Shown: piece by piece, positions 35,351 through 47,325 of the stretch
How the letters are laid out: every line of letters begins with the position of its first letter
How positions within the stretch are numbered: position 1 is the stretch's first letter
Source: Heracleum sosnowskyi
Taxonomy: Eukaryota > Streptophyta > Magnoliopsida > Apiales > Apiaceae
Direction: 5' to 3'
DNA length: 64,000 nt
NCBI GenBank assembly: GCA_030848705.1
Contig: CM061245.1
Coordinates: 41,358,711 to 41,422,710, forward strand
Notes under the pieces: model-generated
Told to the model about the DNA's origin: nothing
The model's database searches: none
The model's input: the letters and a program-made list of their open reading frames with translations, nothing else
Program-made: the position numbers and the translations under genes

Positions 35351-35895
35351 GGGAAATTCTAGACGGTATTAACGTAGTTTTGACTTTTTTTTTATAGGGT
35401 ACCATCACATTATTTGTTATTATGTGGTATCCCTTAAGTCTTGTATCCTCCTATATAATAACTTTCCGTCAAAGCAAACGTTATAAAAACGTTTAAAAGC
35501 ATAAAAGTTGCCATTTTTTAAACTGATTTTAGCGCCAATTTTAACAAATAGTAAAAAATGAATAAAAAACAACTGATATCACCTTAATTAAGCATCCAAA
35601 CTAGATAACATCGAAAATAAATCAACATATTTTAAAGTATAAAACTTTAGGGTAGATGAGCAAATAATGTGGTGGTATCATATGAAAAACTCAAAACTAC
35701 ATTGGTACCATATAAAATTTTCCATCATTTTATATTACATTAATTGACTTTTAAACGGTTCTATAACATTTTAATGAACGGAATATTATAATCGACTTAA
35801 AAACATAAATTTAGGGATAACACATAAATGAGCAAATAATGTAATAATACGATATAGAAAAGACAAAACTACATTGATACCATATATAATTTCCC
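35351..35895. mobile_element. Mutator-type MITE with ~90-bp TIRs and a nested right end
   Basis: The 545-bp element starts GGGAAATTCTAGACGGTATT and ends with a diverged inverse (ATACCATATATAATTTCCC). Inverted repeats extend about 90 bp each. Flanks TTCTCTTTA (35342-35350) and TTGTGTTTA (35896-35904) agree at seven of nine positions, which fits a worn Mutator target duplication. A second copy of the right end lies inside at about 35644-35726 in the same orientation. Non-coding. Confidence 0.65.
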
Positions 35896-35904
35896 TTGTG
35901 TTTA

Positions 35905-37119
35905 TATGTAGGAAATTCACATAGGTGAATATCAATAAACCTGAAAATAACAAATGTATTATGCTCATTGGCGGAACCAAGGAAGGGCTAAGGGAGGTTA
36001 AAACATTGGTTAGAGTCAAAAAATTCAATAGATTGTTTTTAGCCTAGAATTTTTATTATAAATATTGAGATTTTTTTTTAATGAATAATTTTAAAATTTT
36101 GATATGAATATCGGATAATATAAGCTGCTAGTGCCACTGATTATGCTTAATAACCTAACCATATTTGAAGAAGAATGAATTAAAACTGTTAATGTTCCCA
36201 TGGACTCCATGTCGCTCTGTACAATCAAACAAAATATATAATTAACTGATTTTGATGTTGTGAGATGTGATATGTGAAGACGCAAACCTTAGATCACTTA
36301 GGAATTACAGTTCAAGTTCGAAAGTTAAGCCATCAACTCTTTCAAAATATGTAGGGTAAAGTTTACGAATGCAGTTATGATATAGAGGTCATTGGTTTAG
36401 GATTTAAGTGGGATTTAAAGTAAAATTTTGATTTAAGTTGAAAAAAGTAGGTTAATTAATAGAATTTTTTTTTTTTGGAAAATTATTTTATTTGAACGAT
36501 TTTATTTGATTAAATTGATATACTTATTTAAATGTATTATGAGTTTATCTAACGTGTGCACTTGACACACAATAAGAGTTTAGTTGACATTTTTTTTATT
36601 GATTTGATTAATTAATAATAATGATCCCCTGCATGCACAAAAATCTCATCTAATTAAAATTAATCATTAGAATATGTCTATGGACACACACTAGAAAGAT
36701 TCATATATTATTTATCAAAAAAAATTTAATAACTCACAAGTTACACATAATAAAAAAATTTCGAACAAAATTTTTCTGAAATTTATTACTTTTATACTTT
36801 TTATATTAAATAAATTTAAGTTATAAGTAATAATGAATGTTTACCACCTCTATTCGCTTGCTCGGAGTGAAGCAGAAGTGGATTAATGTGTTAATTGTAC
36901 GGAAAGCCAGAAATTGGGGGGACATTAGATTACAAAAAGGACAACGGGCATTCCGATGAGGGTGAGCAGAGTAGCAACACAATTTAGTTAGTGATTAGCA
37001 TCATTAAAATATGCATAAATAACTCAAAAATCCCATGCATTTTTCAGCTTTTCAGCTCTCAAAAAAATGAGCATGTGTGCAGTATCCACCATCCCATCAT
37101 TTCATGTTTTTCTTCCCAT
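35905..37119. other. Intergenic stretch, nothing recognised
   Basis: The short open frames at 35786-36028, 36091-36285 and 36991-37179 have no family motif and look like chance. No structural repeats were found. Confidence 0.45.
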
Positions 37120-37831
37120 TCCCTCCCTCTCATTTTATGTGTCTTGTTTGCAAATTTCACACATATTAAGAAAAATTAAATGTGATATCCTGTTTCCGAA
37201 TTTACCCATTTTAATTGCATAAAATTAGATGAATACAGCTGCAATATCTCAACAGTCATTTTGAAACAAAAAAAATTTTCTTCAATACTTTTACTACCGT
37301 ACCAAATTTTGAAACCAAAATTTTGTTCTTCAATACTTTTACTACCAAATTTCCCTCTCAAATTTTCAGCTGTCAGCTGAAATTTAAATTTCAATCTTGA
37401 TGAGTTTTTTACAATCAAAATTTTTAAACTTTTCCACCAAATTTGTCAATATAATGGAACATGAACTTTACTCGGAGAATACAATTCATACATAATGAGT
37501 TTTCTAAACAATTTCGATTTAAATCAAAGTTTTTCATGTCGAATATAGCAAATTTGTTATAACTTGAATTGTTTATGAAAGGAGAGAACCATGGAGCACA
37601 TATTATAGGAGTACACAGCAACCATATTCTTACTTATGAGCAGTAAAATGGACTCCTCGATTTCTCACTATAGTAAATTATGCATGTTTAATTAGTCAAA
37701 TATCGGGAATACACAAACATGGGTATTTTAGGAAAATAGTATATATATATGCATTGAATAAAGTACAGGACACATAAAATGAGCATATTTTTTTTTTATC
37801 AAACAAGACACATAAAATGAGATGGAGGGAG
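37120..37831. mobile_element. Long Stowaway-like element
   Basis: The left end CCCTCCCTCTCATTTTATG and the right end read inward (CTCCCTCCATCTCATTTTAT) continue identically as GTGTCTTGTTTG. A TA follows the right end at 37832-37833. It is about 712 bp, longer than most Stowaway MITEs, so other sequence may have inserted between the termini. The small open frames inside it are not convincing. Confidence 0.5.
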
Positions 37832-37946
37832 TATATTTCTCCATGTTTTTACCATTAGATCCTCCCTATTCATTTTTAGGCATTGCACTAAGAATCATAG
37901 TTTTACAAATCTTAATAAAATGTATTTTTATACTATTTTTATGTAA

Positions 37947-37985
37947 CTAGCTCTTTAGCCCGTGCACTGCATGAGCATATTCTAA
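37947..37985 (-). mobile_element. Helitron 3' end, worn
   Basis: CTAGCTCTTTAGCCCGTGCA follows the pattern CTAG, spacer, CCCGTGC, with a weakened hairpin arm (TGCATGAG). The element would extend to the right, but its 5' end was not located. Confidence 0.45.
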
Positions 37986-38379
37986 ATATGAGTAAACTAT
38001 TGATTTGTTCGGTTTTTTTGTACGTTTGTGTAGTAGAATATCAATTTTTTTTATCACATACAATATCAATTTATGAGTTATACGACAAGTAATGTTAATA
38101 TAAGTTTGTATTGCACTTATATACATAAAAGTTCTTTGTTCTTTTTGTTATCTTGTGTTAATTTGAACGTATTTGTGTCATACAAATCTAATACTTAATA
38201 TATGTTAAAGATTATGAGGTATAAATAATTACAATGCATATGCATCCAAATAATAATATAATGAGATATAGTATATATTAGTGTATATGGTCATATATTA
38301 TCATGTATGTTATGTGTATGTATGTATATACGTATGCGATTAACCAAAAAATTCAAATCGTTCAATCAAATATTATTAT

Positions 38380-38500
38380 ATATTCACATAATGTATGTAT
38401 GTACGTACGTACGTATGTATGTATGTAGTATGTATATATGTATGTATGTATTTATATATATATATATATTTATTTATGTATGTATGTATATATATGCATA
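38380..38500. repeat. (TATG)n/(TACG)n microsatellite
   Basis: This is an imperfect tetranucleotide run of ATGT/ACGT units with an embedded TATATATA stretch. It explains the Tyr/Met/Val-rich open frame 38307-38519, which is not a gene. Confidence 0.8.
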
Positions 38501-38657
38501 TTTATTATGCATCATTTAATAGAATGTAACAAATATGCATATTTATTGTGCAACATTTAATAGAATGCAATAAATATATTGAAATTAAAAGACTAAAATA
38601 ACCCTGAAAAATATATTAGAAATGAGGGTAAAATAGTCCACGATTTAAATTGCTTAC

Positions 38658-39025
38658 TTTTAGGATCAAGCGCTTTACCAGTTGATCTAAAAGTCCGAGC
38701 TTGTAGAAGAGGCGCAACTTTATTTCCATATACTAGCCAGAAGCCAAGCGCCCACGCTTCGAATAGGCAGGATGCTGGGCATGACCCAACAATCCCCCCC
38801 AGCATATTGCCTATTCGAGCACACATGCCTTACGGTGAATAGCAAATGCCTTCTGTGGGACTCGAACACGCGACCTTGCTCTGATACCAATTTTTAGGAT
38901 CAAGCGCTTTACCAGTTGATCTAAAAGCCCGAGCTTGTAGAAGAGACACAACTTTATTTCCATATACTAGCCAGAAGCCAAGCGCCCACGCTTCGAATAG
39001 GCAGGATGCTGGGCATGACCCAACA
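38658..39025 (-). mobile_element. TRIM: miniature LTR retrotransposon, 368 bp
   Basis: Two near-identical 134-bp direct repeats (38658-38791 and 38892-39025) flank a 100-bp interior. On the - strand the interior begins with a PBS, TGGTATCAGAGCA (38877-38889), and ends with a polypurine tract, TGGGGGGGATT, before the second LTR, which starts TGTTGGGTCATG. A perfect 5-bp target duplication CTTAC flanks the element (38653-38657 and 39026-39030). It has no coding capacity and would have depended on enzymes from an autonomous element. Confidence 0.9.
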
Positions 39026-39382
39026 CTTACCCAAACCCCCCTGTTGTTGTATTAGATATATAATAGATTCACATTTTATCAAAGTATTTTCTTAAATGTA
39101 TAAATATGAATTCACTTTGAAAATTACTTTTTACCAAGTTTAAACACTGATTTTATCAATACTATATTTTTTATACTCTGAGTTTTCATCGGTTGATTGA
39201 TCTCGCAGCTTATTAATTTGAACCTATTTATTGAACTTGATTGTTTAGAAAAGTCTTGTATAATTAAAATATATTTCACTATTTAAATTTAAATATCTAG
39301 GGGTTATGTGTTTTAAAAAATTATATTACAAGACTTAATGATAAAAATCGTTAATCATGTCTGTTTTTTATTTTAAATCTAT

Positions 39383-39912
39383 TGTTAGAATACAATATAA
39401 GATCCCGAAAAGTGTTTTCTACTAACACCTTGAGGTTTTAGAGTGACTGGTTACTCAATATGGTATCAGAGCTCTGGTCAGCAGAGATTACAACTTCGAC
39501 TCCTTGTCACCCTCAATATTCTCACAATTATTATGAACATGAAGGCAAATAAATGCCCCAAAGATGGGAGCCCGTGATCCACACTTTAACCCAAAAATGG
39601 GCTTTCGAGTGGGGGAATGTTAAGATATGATATAAGATTTGTATGGGGTTTTAGATGGACTGGTTACTGAACATGGTATCAGAGCTCAGGGAGGCGGGAG
39701 GTCCAAGGTTCGACTCCCTGCCACCCCCAATATTCTCACAATTTAGTATGAATACGAAAGACGAAAATCATGTCCCAAAGATGGGCGCCCGTGATCCACT
39801 CTTCGACCCAAAAGTGGGCTCTCGAGTGAGGAAGTGTTAGAATACAATATAAGATCCTGGAAAGTGCCTTCATCTAACACCTTGAGATTTTAGAGCGACT
39901 GGTTACTCAATA
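39383..39912 (+). mobile_element. Tandem TRIM with three LTRs and two PBSs
   Basis: LTR copies lie at 39383-39460, 39618-39672 (shortened) and 39835-39912. The outer two are 78 bp and close in sequence (TGTTAGAATACAATATAAGA...TACTCAATA). The first two are each followed directly by the PBS TGGTATCAGAGC (39461-39472; about 39673-39684). Each interior ends in a purine tract (GTGGGGGAA; GTGAGGAAG) before the next TGTTA. TCTAT flanks both outer ends (39378-39382 and 39913-39917), a perfect 5-bp target duplication for the whole tandem. Non-coding. Confidence 0.87.
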
Positions 39913-40256
39913 TCTATTATATTAAAGCCCATATAACTATTCTTATCGAAATCATTTACATTTTTATAACATACATAATTATTCTTTATAATTAAAGTAG
40001 ATAAAAAAATATTAAAAATATGAATAATATATTTGTTGTTGGAAAATTTTGGTAACAACACAAATTCAGAGATTGCTGGAATCACTGAGCAAAATATGTA
40101 GATTCGACGTTGTTTTGACGAAGAACGTGAATAACACGGGATGAAAGTTGATGGATTTTGTAGCTGATTTTGTTGATTTATTCGAAGAATGCTAGAGAAA
40201 AAATGTTTATTCTCTTTTGCAGCAAACAATCAAATTCCTCCGTAAACAAAGTGATT

Positions 40257-40260
40257 CATG

Positions 40261-40315
<55 letters not shown>

Positions 40316-40399
40316 GATGATGATGATGACGATGACGACGACAACAACAACGAAGATGACGATGACGATGATGATGACGATGATGATGATGATGATGAT
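40257..40399. repeat. (GAT)n microsatellite, left part
   Basis: A 140-bp run of GAT with GAC/AAC interruptions ends exactly where a large LTR-like element begins. It produces spurious poly-Asp, poly-Ser, poly-His and poly-Met open frames in four frames at 40170-40528. Confidence 0.9.
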
Positions 40400-43300
40400 T
40401 GTAACGCCCCAAATCCGGGGTCAAAGGATTTGGTCATCACGGTGCATTCTCAATTCAAACAACCTGCTCAATATATAAATCAACACAATAATAACATCTG
40501 CGACCCCAACTCTACTAAGAATCTTTAAAGGTTATAGTGCTAGAAACAAGAATCCAAAATTCCATTACATAAAATTTTCTTCTTTACAACCATTCCCTTT
40601 ACATACAATCTATAACACTAGTATAACTTCGATAAGAAGTATACCAGGAAACTAATCTTATACAATATAATATTTAACAGAAATCAACTTTATACAAAAC
40701 CTATCACTAGCTCCAAATACTCTGGATCAAAACGTCTTTATGCTAGTATCATTTCCCATCTCTGACCAGCTACACGAACAACTCTCGCCAATGTACCTTC
40801 TTACTGAAAGGCTAAAAATATAAAGAAAACAAGTATGAGCGAAAGAATTGCTCAGAAAATGCATTATCAAGTATAATATAAAAAGTTTCCAAAATAAACT
40901 TTGGATTTTCAAATAAACAAGCCTTTGGTTAAAACATTTGAAATCTCTAAAATTCTCAAATCAAGTTTGGTAATTTACCACAATTTCTCAACCAACTTCT
41001 AGCAGCTGAATAGTTTAAATCTCGAAGAAATTTATATTGGTTGTCACGGTTACCCGAACAACAATAACTACAATAGTATGTAGAAAAATATGAAATAAAT
41101 ATAACTCATACGTCTTCAAGACCATAGTTTATACAAAAATACTAGTTTTGAAGACAACAGTTCTATTCACAACATCTTCTGAAACCAACAACTCTGGAAG
41201 GGTAGAATAATAAAGGAGTAAGAATGAGCCAACGCGCTCGGCCATAGAATAAAGAACGCACTCCAAGTCTTCAATATGGTACCGACTGGATATGCGGTAT
41301 GAATAAAACTCATCAAGATAGATATCTCACGATTGCCAATAGAATCAAGGAAGAGGATTTCGACTATTTGGAATCCAATATTTTAAGAGTAAGTGATTTC
41401 AGAAAGATTGAAACCACTTCTTATTAATCAACGAACTAACAACTTCAAGCGAACAAATAAACCTGAGTATTCAGGTCATAACTCACAAGTACAGAACATA
41501 TGGATGTAATCCATCTCAGATATAAGAAGTGATATTAGAATTGGATTTTTCACATTTATCAAATCAAAGGTTGAGCTGCTGATCAGTCACGCATCAACCC
41601 CGGACTTATTTATAGCAAAGTCCTCTACTGGATCCTTGGCCAATCTGGGCCTTAAGTTATTCCGACCATAAATATGGTCCGACCATTATTGGTCCCATTT
41701 TAAAAACATTCTAATTCTATATTATATACCTCAGGTGTCAGTACAATTGACAACCTTACTTCGACAATCAGGTGTCGGAAGAATCGACAACCTTAATACA
41801 ACAATTGCTGGAAAACTCACGTTCCAGGAAACAATTCAACTATGAAGAATCCATCAAGGAATAATAATATAATCTAGTATCGACGAGATCGACACAATAA
41901 TGGGATGTGCATATGAAAAGTGACAATATAATAAACATCGACGAGATCGATGCAACAATTGGGATGATAATGAAGAATCAACAATAACATGCTTAACAAG
42001 GTTAAGTCTGATATAAAACAGGCATTATGATATCAACAGAAATTGTAACAGCTCAATATAGAGTAGGGTTCAAAGAACTGGCTCTAGATGGCCTCAACAG
42101 TATAAATTATCACATTATGGAAGAATTAGTTAAGATTCACCAATTTGGTAAGTGACAAGAAAGTCAAGTTCGAGTTTAAGTAAAATTCAAGGTGAAGTTT
42201 ATAAATAGGGAAAACAAGGGTTTACTGACTTTTGACAGAAATAGTTTAAGTCCTTCCAAATATATACTTATAATAGATAAGCCTCGTATTTGAAGGAAAT
42301 AAAATCAATCATGCATAGAATATATGAGTTCGAATCAGGGACTGGATCAGATAATCACATTTAACAAGAAAGGATAACAATGCTTTCTTAGGTGCAAGAT
42401 GCAAAATAGAACACTTGTAGAACAAGTACCACAACTTCAGAATTTTAAATTAACATTTTACCCTCATAGGGTTCACAAGTTCCCACTCATCTAGGGTTGG
42501 CAATATTCCAACCTAATATTTTTAAATCAAGATTTTTGAAAGAAAGCCTTAGTATACGGCCCATAACTATCTTTTAAATCGTTTCAATACAATAACTATA
42601 TTTTTCCAATCAACATGGAAATATGAATCTAAACTCAAAAGGTATAAAAGAGTACTCGTCAATTTACGAGATTAAATAACATACTTGCAATTCAATACAA
42701 GAGAATCAACATTTGAAATTTAAGTGAAGAGTATGCAACTTGCATAATAATAACTCAATATAATATCACTCAATAATATGTGAAAGGAATAGACACTTGC
42801 CTCTGATCCTTAGCTATTTCGTAAGGCTGAGATAATACGATTCTCTCCTTTTTCTGTCTTGTAGCACGATTCTCTATTTCCGTCCTTCTTCGATTTAACG
42901 CTCTTATGAATACCATTAATTTGATCCTACCGTTTTGAATCCACGCATCTGCCTCGATAGTCAAACATGTGACGGTACTTTAGTCTTCAGAGTATGATTC
43001 TCACATTCCATAAACAATTGTAATTTAATTCCGACGCACTTACTAATCTTACCGATATCTCTGTTGGAAGAAAATACTTGCAAATGTCCTCTACGGGTGT
43101 TGACGTTCCCTTGGTGTTAAATCGCCTCGCAAATAACACAATCAGTCGTAAACAATATCTCTTCCTTCTCCGACATCTTTTATTTAACATACTTCGATAA
43201 TCTGACTCGTCTTGTCCCATAGCCTCTGTTGCATAGATAACCATATTTCAATTGATAGAATAATCACGGTTAATCAAATAAATAACCCACGTATCACGCT

Positions 43301-45296
43301 CGTCGAAAGTCTCTATACTATAAAAGTCAATATCCAAGTCAACCTCTAAGTCAACGGTCTCGTAAATCTCATTTTCTAACAATACTGACAAATTTCTATT
43401 CCAACTACCCATCGTGATAATATTAGACACGACCAAAGTATTTAAACAAGTCTCAAAACAATTATTCGCATTTATGACTCACTAACCAGATAGTTCACAT
43501 AACACATTTTGTCATTTAATTGTGATAAATAAATCACATAAGTCTCGTAAAATCTAAGAAATAATTTTAGAAAAATATTCGACTCTCGTTTCAAAGAATT
43601 TAACCCTTAAAATATTTATCCCAATATAAAGATTTAAAAACAATTTAATCAATTAATATAAAAAATAATTGACTAATTCCAATACTCCAAATATTTTTAA
43701 ATAAATAAACCAAGCTATAAAATATTTAAACTTAATTTTAATTAATTAAATCTAATTAATAATTAATTATTAAGAATTAACTGATTAAAAGAATTAATCA
43801 ATTAATTAAATTAATTAATTATTAATCAAAAATAATTAAAATAATTAAATTTAATCAATTTTCGGATTTAAATAAATATTTATAAATTTATAAAATTTTC
43901 TGAATAATAAATTGTATTTTTAAATCAAAGATATGATTTTTAGAATTTTTAAAACAATTTTTGATTTATTTAAAAAAATAATTCCAGAAACAGTTTTCTG
44001 AAATGAAATTAGGGTTTTGGAAATCAAAACCGGGTTGGGTTAGGTTTAGGAAACGGGTCACCAAGAACATGGGTGTGTCGCCAAGAACATCCCGCCGGCG
44101 GCGGAGTTCCGGCGTCCCTCCCCAGATTCCGGCGACTTCGACATCTCCAAGTACCACTTTTCTTACAGGTAAAAACACGGGAATTTTTTAAAACATATCA
44201 AAACTTTGCTAAATCAACTTGATACTTCACGGAACCGTTCATAATCAACGGAACAAGAAAATCCGGCGGCGGCGGCCATTTTCCGGCTCGCCATCATCGC
44301 CCACCAACATCAAAACCACCAACACGAATCAATTCCAAATCCCCCGATCTATTCATTAATGTAAACGTCGATAAGAACCAATTACTCGAACTACAATTCC
44401 GGCCAAAGCTTTCAAATTCCGGCGACTTCTAAATTTTTTGATTTTTCCAAACAAACAACCCAAACTTCAATTAAAAATCACATTCATGCATCCCACAACT
44501 AGTACAACCTAATCATGCCATCAATTAACAAGAACAATGAGGATTAAAGTTTTCCCCAAATTAAAGTTTAAATTCAAAATAATTATATTACTTAAAAAAA
44601 AGAAAAACTCAGAAATCTTACCCATACGAATTTTGATGATGGATTTAGATTGAGAACGATGAGAGATTCGATTCGACTACTAGAGCGTCAAAATCGGATT
44701 CCGGTAACGCCTTCAAATTTGAGTTTGATTCTCAAGAACACGAAGAACACGTTTCAGGGGTTTTTAGATATTTAACGATAATTAAGCTTGATTATACGCA
44801 AAATAATGTATGATTCGCCTTTTTATATTAAACGGAAAATAATACCCCAAACTACATTTTTGGATCGATATTGATCCGATGGATCGCTTTAATACAATTT
44901 AATAGAATATACGCTTTACGAGACGATAGTTATCCAGAATATACAAGTAACTACAAGAATCGTTTAATAATAGATATACGAACCAAAATACCTCTATTAT
45001 GAAAATTTCCGAATATTTCCCACTCTAACGAATGAAATATTGGTACGAACGATATACCAATTTCCCGAATAATTAGGGTACAAAATAATTTTTCTTTTCG
45101 ATAATTAAAATAAAACAAAACTGAATGACATCCTTTTTAAAATAATTTCTCATCACCGTAAATATTCACATAGCATCTCAATGTCACATAATTGACCATT
45201 TAACGAATAACTTAACACATTTAAACAGATAAAACAATTTAATAATTTTGATATGAAGATAAAATTTCATTTCACGTAATTTTCCCGGATCTTACA
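40400..45296. mobile_element. Putative 4.9-kb solo LTR (large Gypsy type) inside the microsatellite
   Basis: The block starts TGTAACGCCCCAAATC and ends CCCGGATCTTACA, so it has TG...CA ends with an inverted TGTAA/TTACA. It splits a (GAT)n tract, and ATGAT flanks both sides, consistent with a 5-bp target duplication though the microsatellite makes this ambiguous. I find no second copy of its ends inside, no PBS, no polypurine tract and no gag or pol, so a solo LTR of a large-LTR family (Ogre/Tat-like sizes) is the best reading. A GC-rich zone with CCGGCG clusters at 44080-44440 and the segment to 44758 resemble the interior of the MULE at 23838-24967. A non-LTR or unknown element type cannot be excluded. 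Confidence 0.5.

Positions 45297-45326
<30 letters not shown>
45297..45326. repeat. (GAT)n microsatellite, right part
   Basis: About 30 bp of ATG/GAT repeat continue the tract interrupted at 40399. Its placement directly after the TTACA end supports insertion of the intervening block into the microsatellite. Confidence 0.85.
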
Positions 45327-45327
<1 letters not shown>

Positions 45328-45960
45328 GAGACCCGTATGGATCTCGCATGCGACCCCTTAGTATCTGGCCATGCGCTGCGAGCCCAGGGGCAGTGCATGC
45401 AGTTGCTGATAGCCTGGCCATACATTATAATGATGCCTACCTATGCGACTCCTTGAGGCCTTGCCATAGGCTTTTAAATAGTAGAGAGATCCTCGTAGAG
45501 TGGTCTAGAGATGTGACCCTAACGGACCTCATACGCGACCCCTTAGGGACTGACCGTGCGATGCGATCCCGGGATAACGCATGCGACTCTTGAGAGTCCG
45601 ATCATACTGAGCCTCGTGGAGAGATATAGGGATATGGCCTTGACGGACCTCGCACGCGATCTCTGGATCACAGGCCATGCGATGTGATCCCGAGATATCG
45701 AATGCGACTCTTGAGAGCACAACGATGTTGAGCCTCATGAAGAGGTATAGAGATGTGGTCCTAGCGGACCTCGCACACGATCCCTGGGGGACAGACCGAT
45801 GCGATCCCGGAATAGCTAATGTGACTCTTAGAGGCCTAGTCATGCGCCTTCTTTCCTTGATGTAATGAGATTCTATGTAGAAGTATGGGGATGAGACCCT
45901 AATCATGAGATCACTTATTCTTTGTGTCATTGGCATGATAGGTCATATGGAGTATTAATA
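45327..45960. repeat. GC-richer minisatellite, ~121-bp diverged tandem units
   Basis: The landmark (A/G)CGGACCTC recurs at 45522, 45643 and 45764 (121-bp spacing), followed each time by CGCAC/TACGCGA(T/C)C and then GATGCGATCC or GATGTGATCC. Weaker units occur before (about 45330) and after (about 45890). CpG and GATC are frequent, unlike the AT-rich surroundings. The open frames inside (45297-45593, 45529-45936, 45677-45865) are repeat by-products. Confidence 0.72.
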
Positions 45961-46934
45961 TGAGGTCATAACGATGAGAACCCTAGGATGAGATAGCGTC
46001 TTCAAGATATGAGTCTTCAAATCATTATATGAGAAAGAGGCGAGTTGATCCGTAGATTAGGGGTCTCATGTCTTGTTGATCCATATTCAATATTTGAGCC
46101 CATTAAAAGAGGTGGACTCCTATATAATTCATTGGACCTGTTTAGGACCTGTGCCCAGATTCGGACATAACAATATTTAATATTAAAAATCTTGTTACAT
46201 AATATATGTATATTATACAGATTATAAACAAGTAATTTATGATTTATAAATAACATAAATATTTTATGTTTATGTAACCTAACAGAACAAATAATATATT
46301 ATCGGACACAAAATTTTTACAGAACGAATGAAAAACTACAAACAAACAAGTTCTAAGTAAGTTTGAGTGTTTGATGGTGACACAGACTCACATTATACTG
46401 AGGTACCATCATGTTTTTTTTAGAAGAGAGCGACCGTTATGTTCAATCGTTGTTTAATGTGAGCACTGAGCACTAATACTTGACATGTTCAAAATTTTGT
46501 TAAGAAAACAAATTCAAAATATTCAACTTTTATCGAATTCGAATCTATATAAATTTTCTATATTCAAATGGGATTCGAGTTTAATTGTGCCCCACTTCTA
46601 GTCACATAAGATCAAACAACTTCATTATATCCTTTGAACTTTAATTCCCTTCGGTTGTATCGTGCTAAAATTTTCAAACCGATTTTTCAATTAGCAGGAA
46701 GATTACAAGTAAACTCGGGCACAATGGTTAAAATTCAATTAGTCAAAGTTGTTACTATTAGATTATGGTTGAAACCGTTAGATTATATATATTTATTATA
46801 TTATTTACATTTGCAAGGGTATTTTCGGGAATTTGGTTTATATTAGTTTATTATATAAGTATTGAGACATGTATTATAAACTTCAAGTTGTTATAATAAA
46901 ATCTTAGTTTTCTCTGGTATCTCTAAAGTTAACC
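45961..46934. other. Intergenic stretch, probably old LTR sequence at the right end
   Basis: No gene is visible. The last ~300 bp before 46935 read like the 3' part of an LTR, since a PBS follows, but the LTR start could not be located. Confidence 0.4.
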
Positions 46935-46947
46935 TGGTATCAAGAGC
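46935..46947 (+). promoter_or_regulatory. PBS-like site of an old copia element
   Basis: TGGTATCAAGAGC is a common variant of the initiator-tRNA-Met PBS in plant copia elements. It follows an AT-rich stretch and leads into an untranslated-leader-like sequence that is interrupted at 47326 by another element and resumes at 49695. No gag frame remains. Confidence 0.4.
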
Positions 46948-47325
46948 TAAGTTTTGTATCACTTGATTGGAGATAATTGTAGAACTTTAATCGAATTGTT
47001 AGAGAGATAGAATTATGCTACGAAAAGAATTTATTATAAAAATTTGCAGGAATTTTTCTGCCCAGATCAGCCAGCTTGTTTTTGCAATTACAAATGTTTC
47101 AACCGTCGGATCGGCTTAAATTTTTTACTGAGTCTTCTGTGCATTAGTATCTAAATTTTGAACGGTGGAGATCGTATTTGGAGGTCCATAAGGTCGAATT
47201 ATAGGTGTTCGAACAGACTGATTTTTATTCATTTTATACATCATTGTTGATCTTCTAATTTTGGTGTTGTTGATTGATTTGGTTTTTTTATTTTAGTCGA
47301 TTATTTGGATATTACAGAAGCTGTA

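Noticed and set aside
38707..38830. Duplicated 134-bp sequence as part of a host gene family
   Set aside because: PBS, PPT, LTR termini and the CTTAC target duplication identify it as a TRIM. The open frame 38593-38826 is incidental.
40170..40528. Poly-Asp, poly-Ser, poly-His and poly-Met open frames
   Set aside because: All four are translations of the (GAT)n microsatellite.
45297..45936. Open frames of 98 and 135 residues
   Set aside because: They follow the ~121-bp minisatellite and show the same repeat on both strands, with no family motif.
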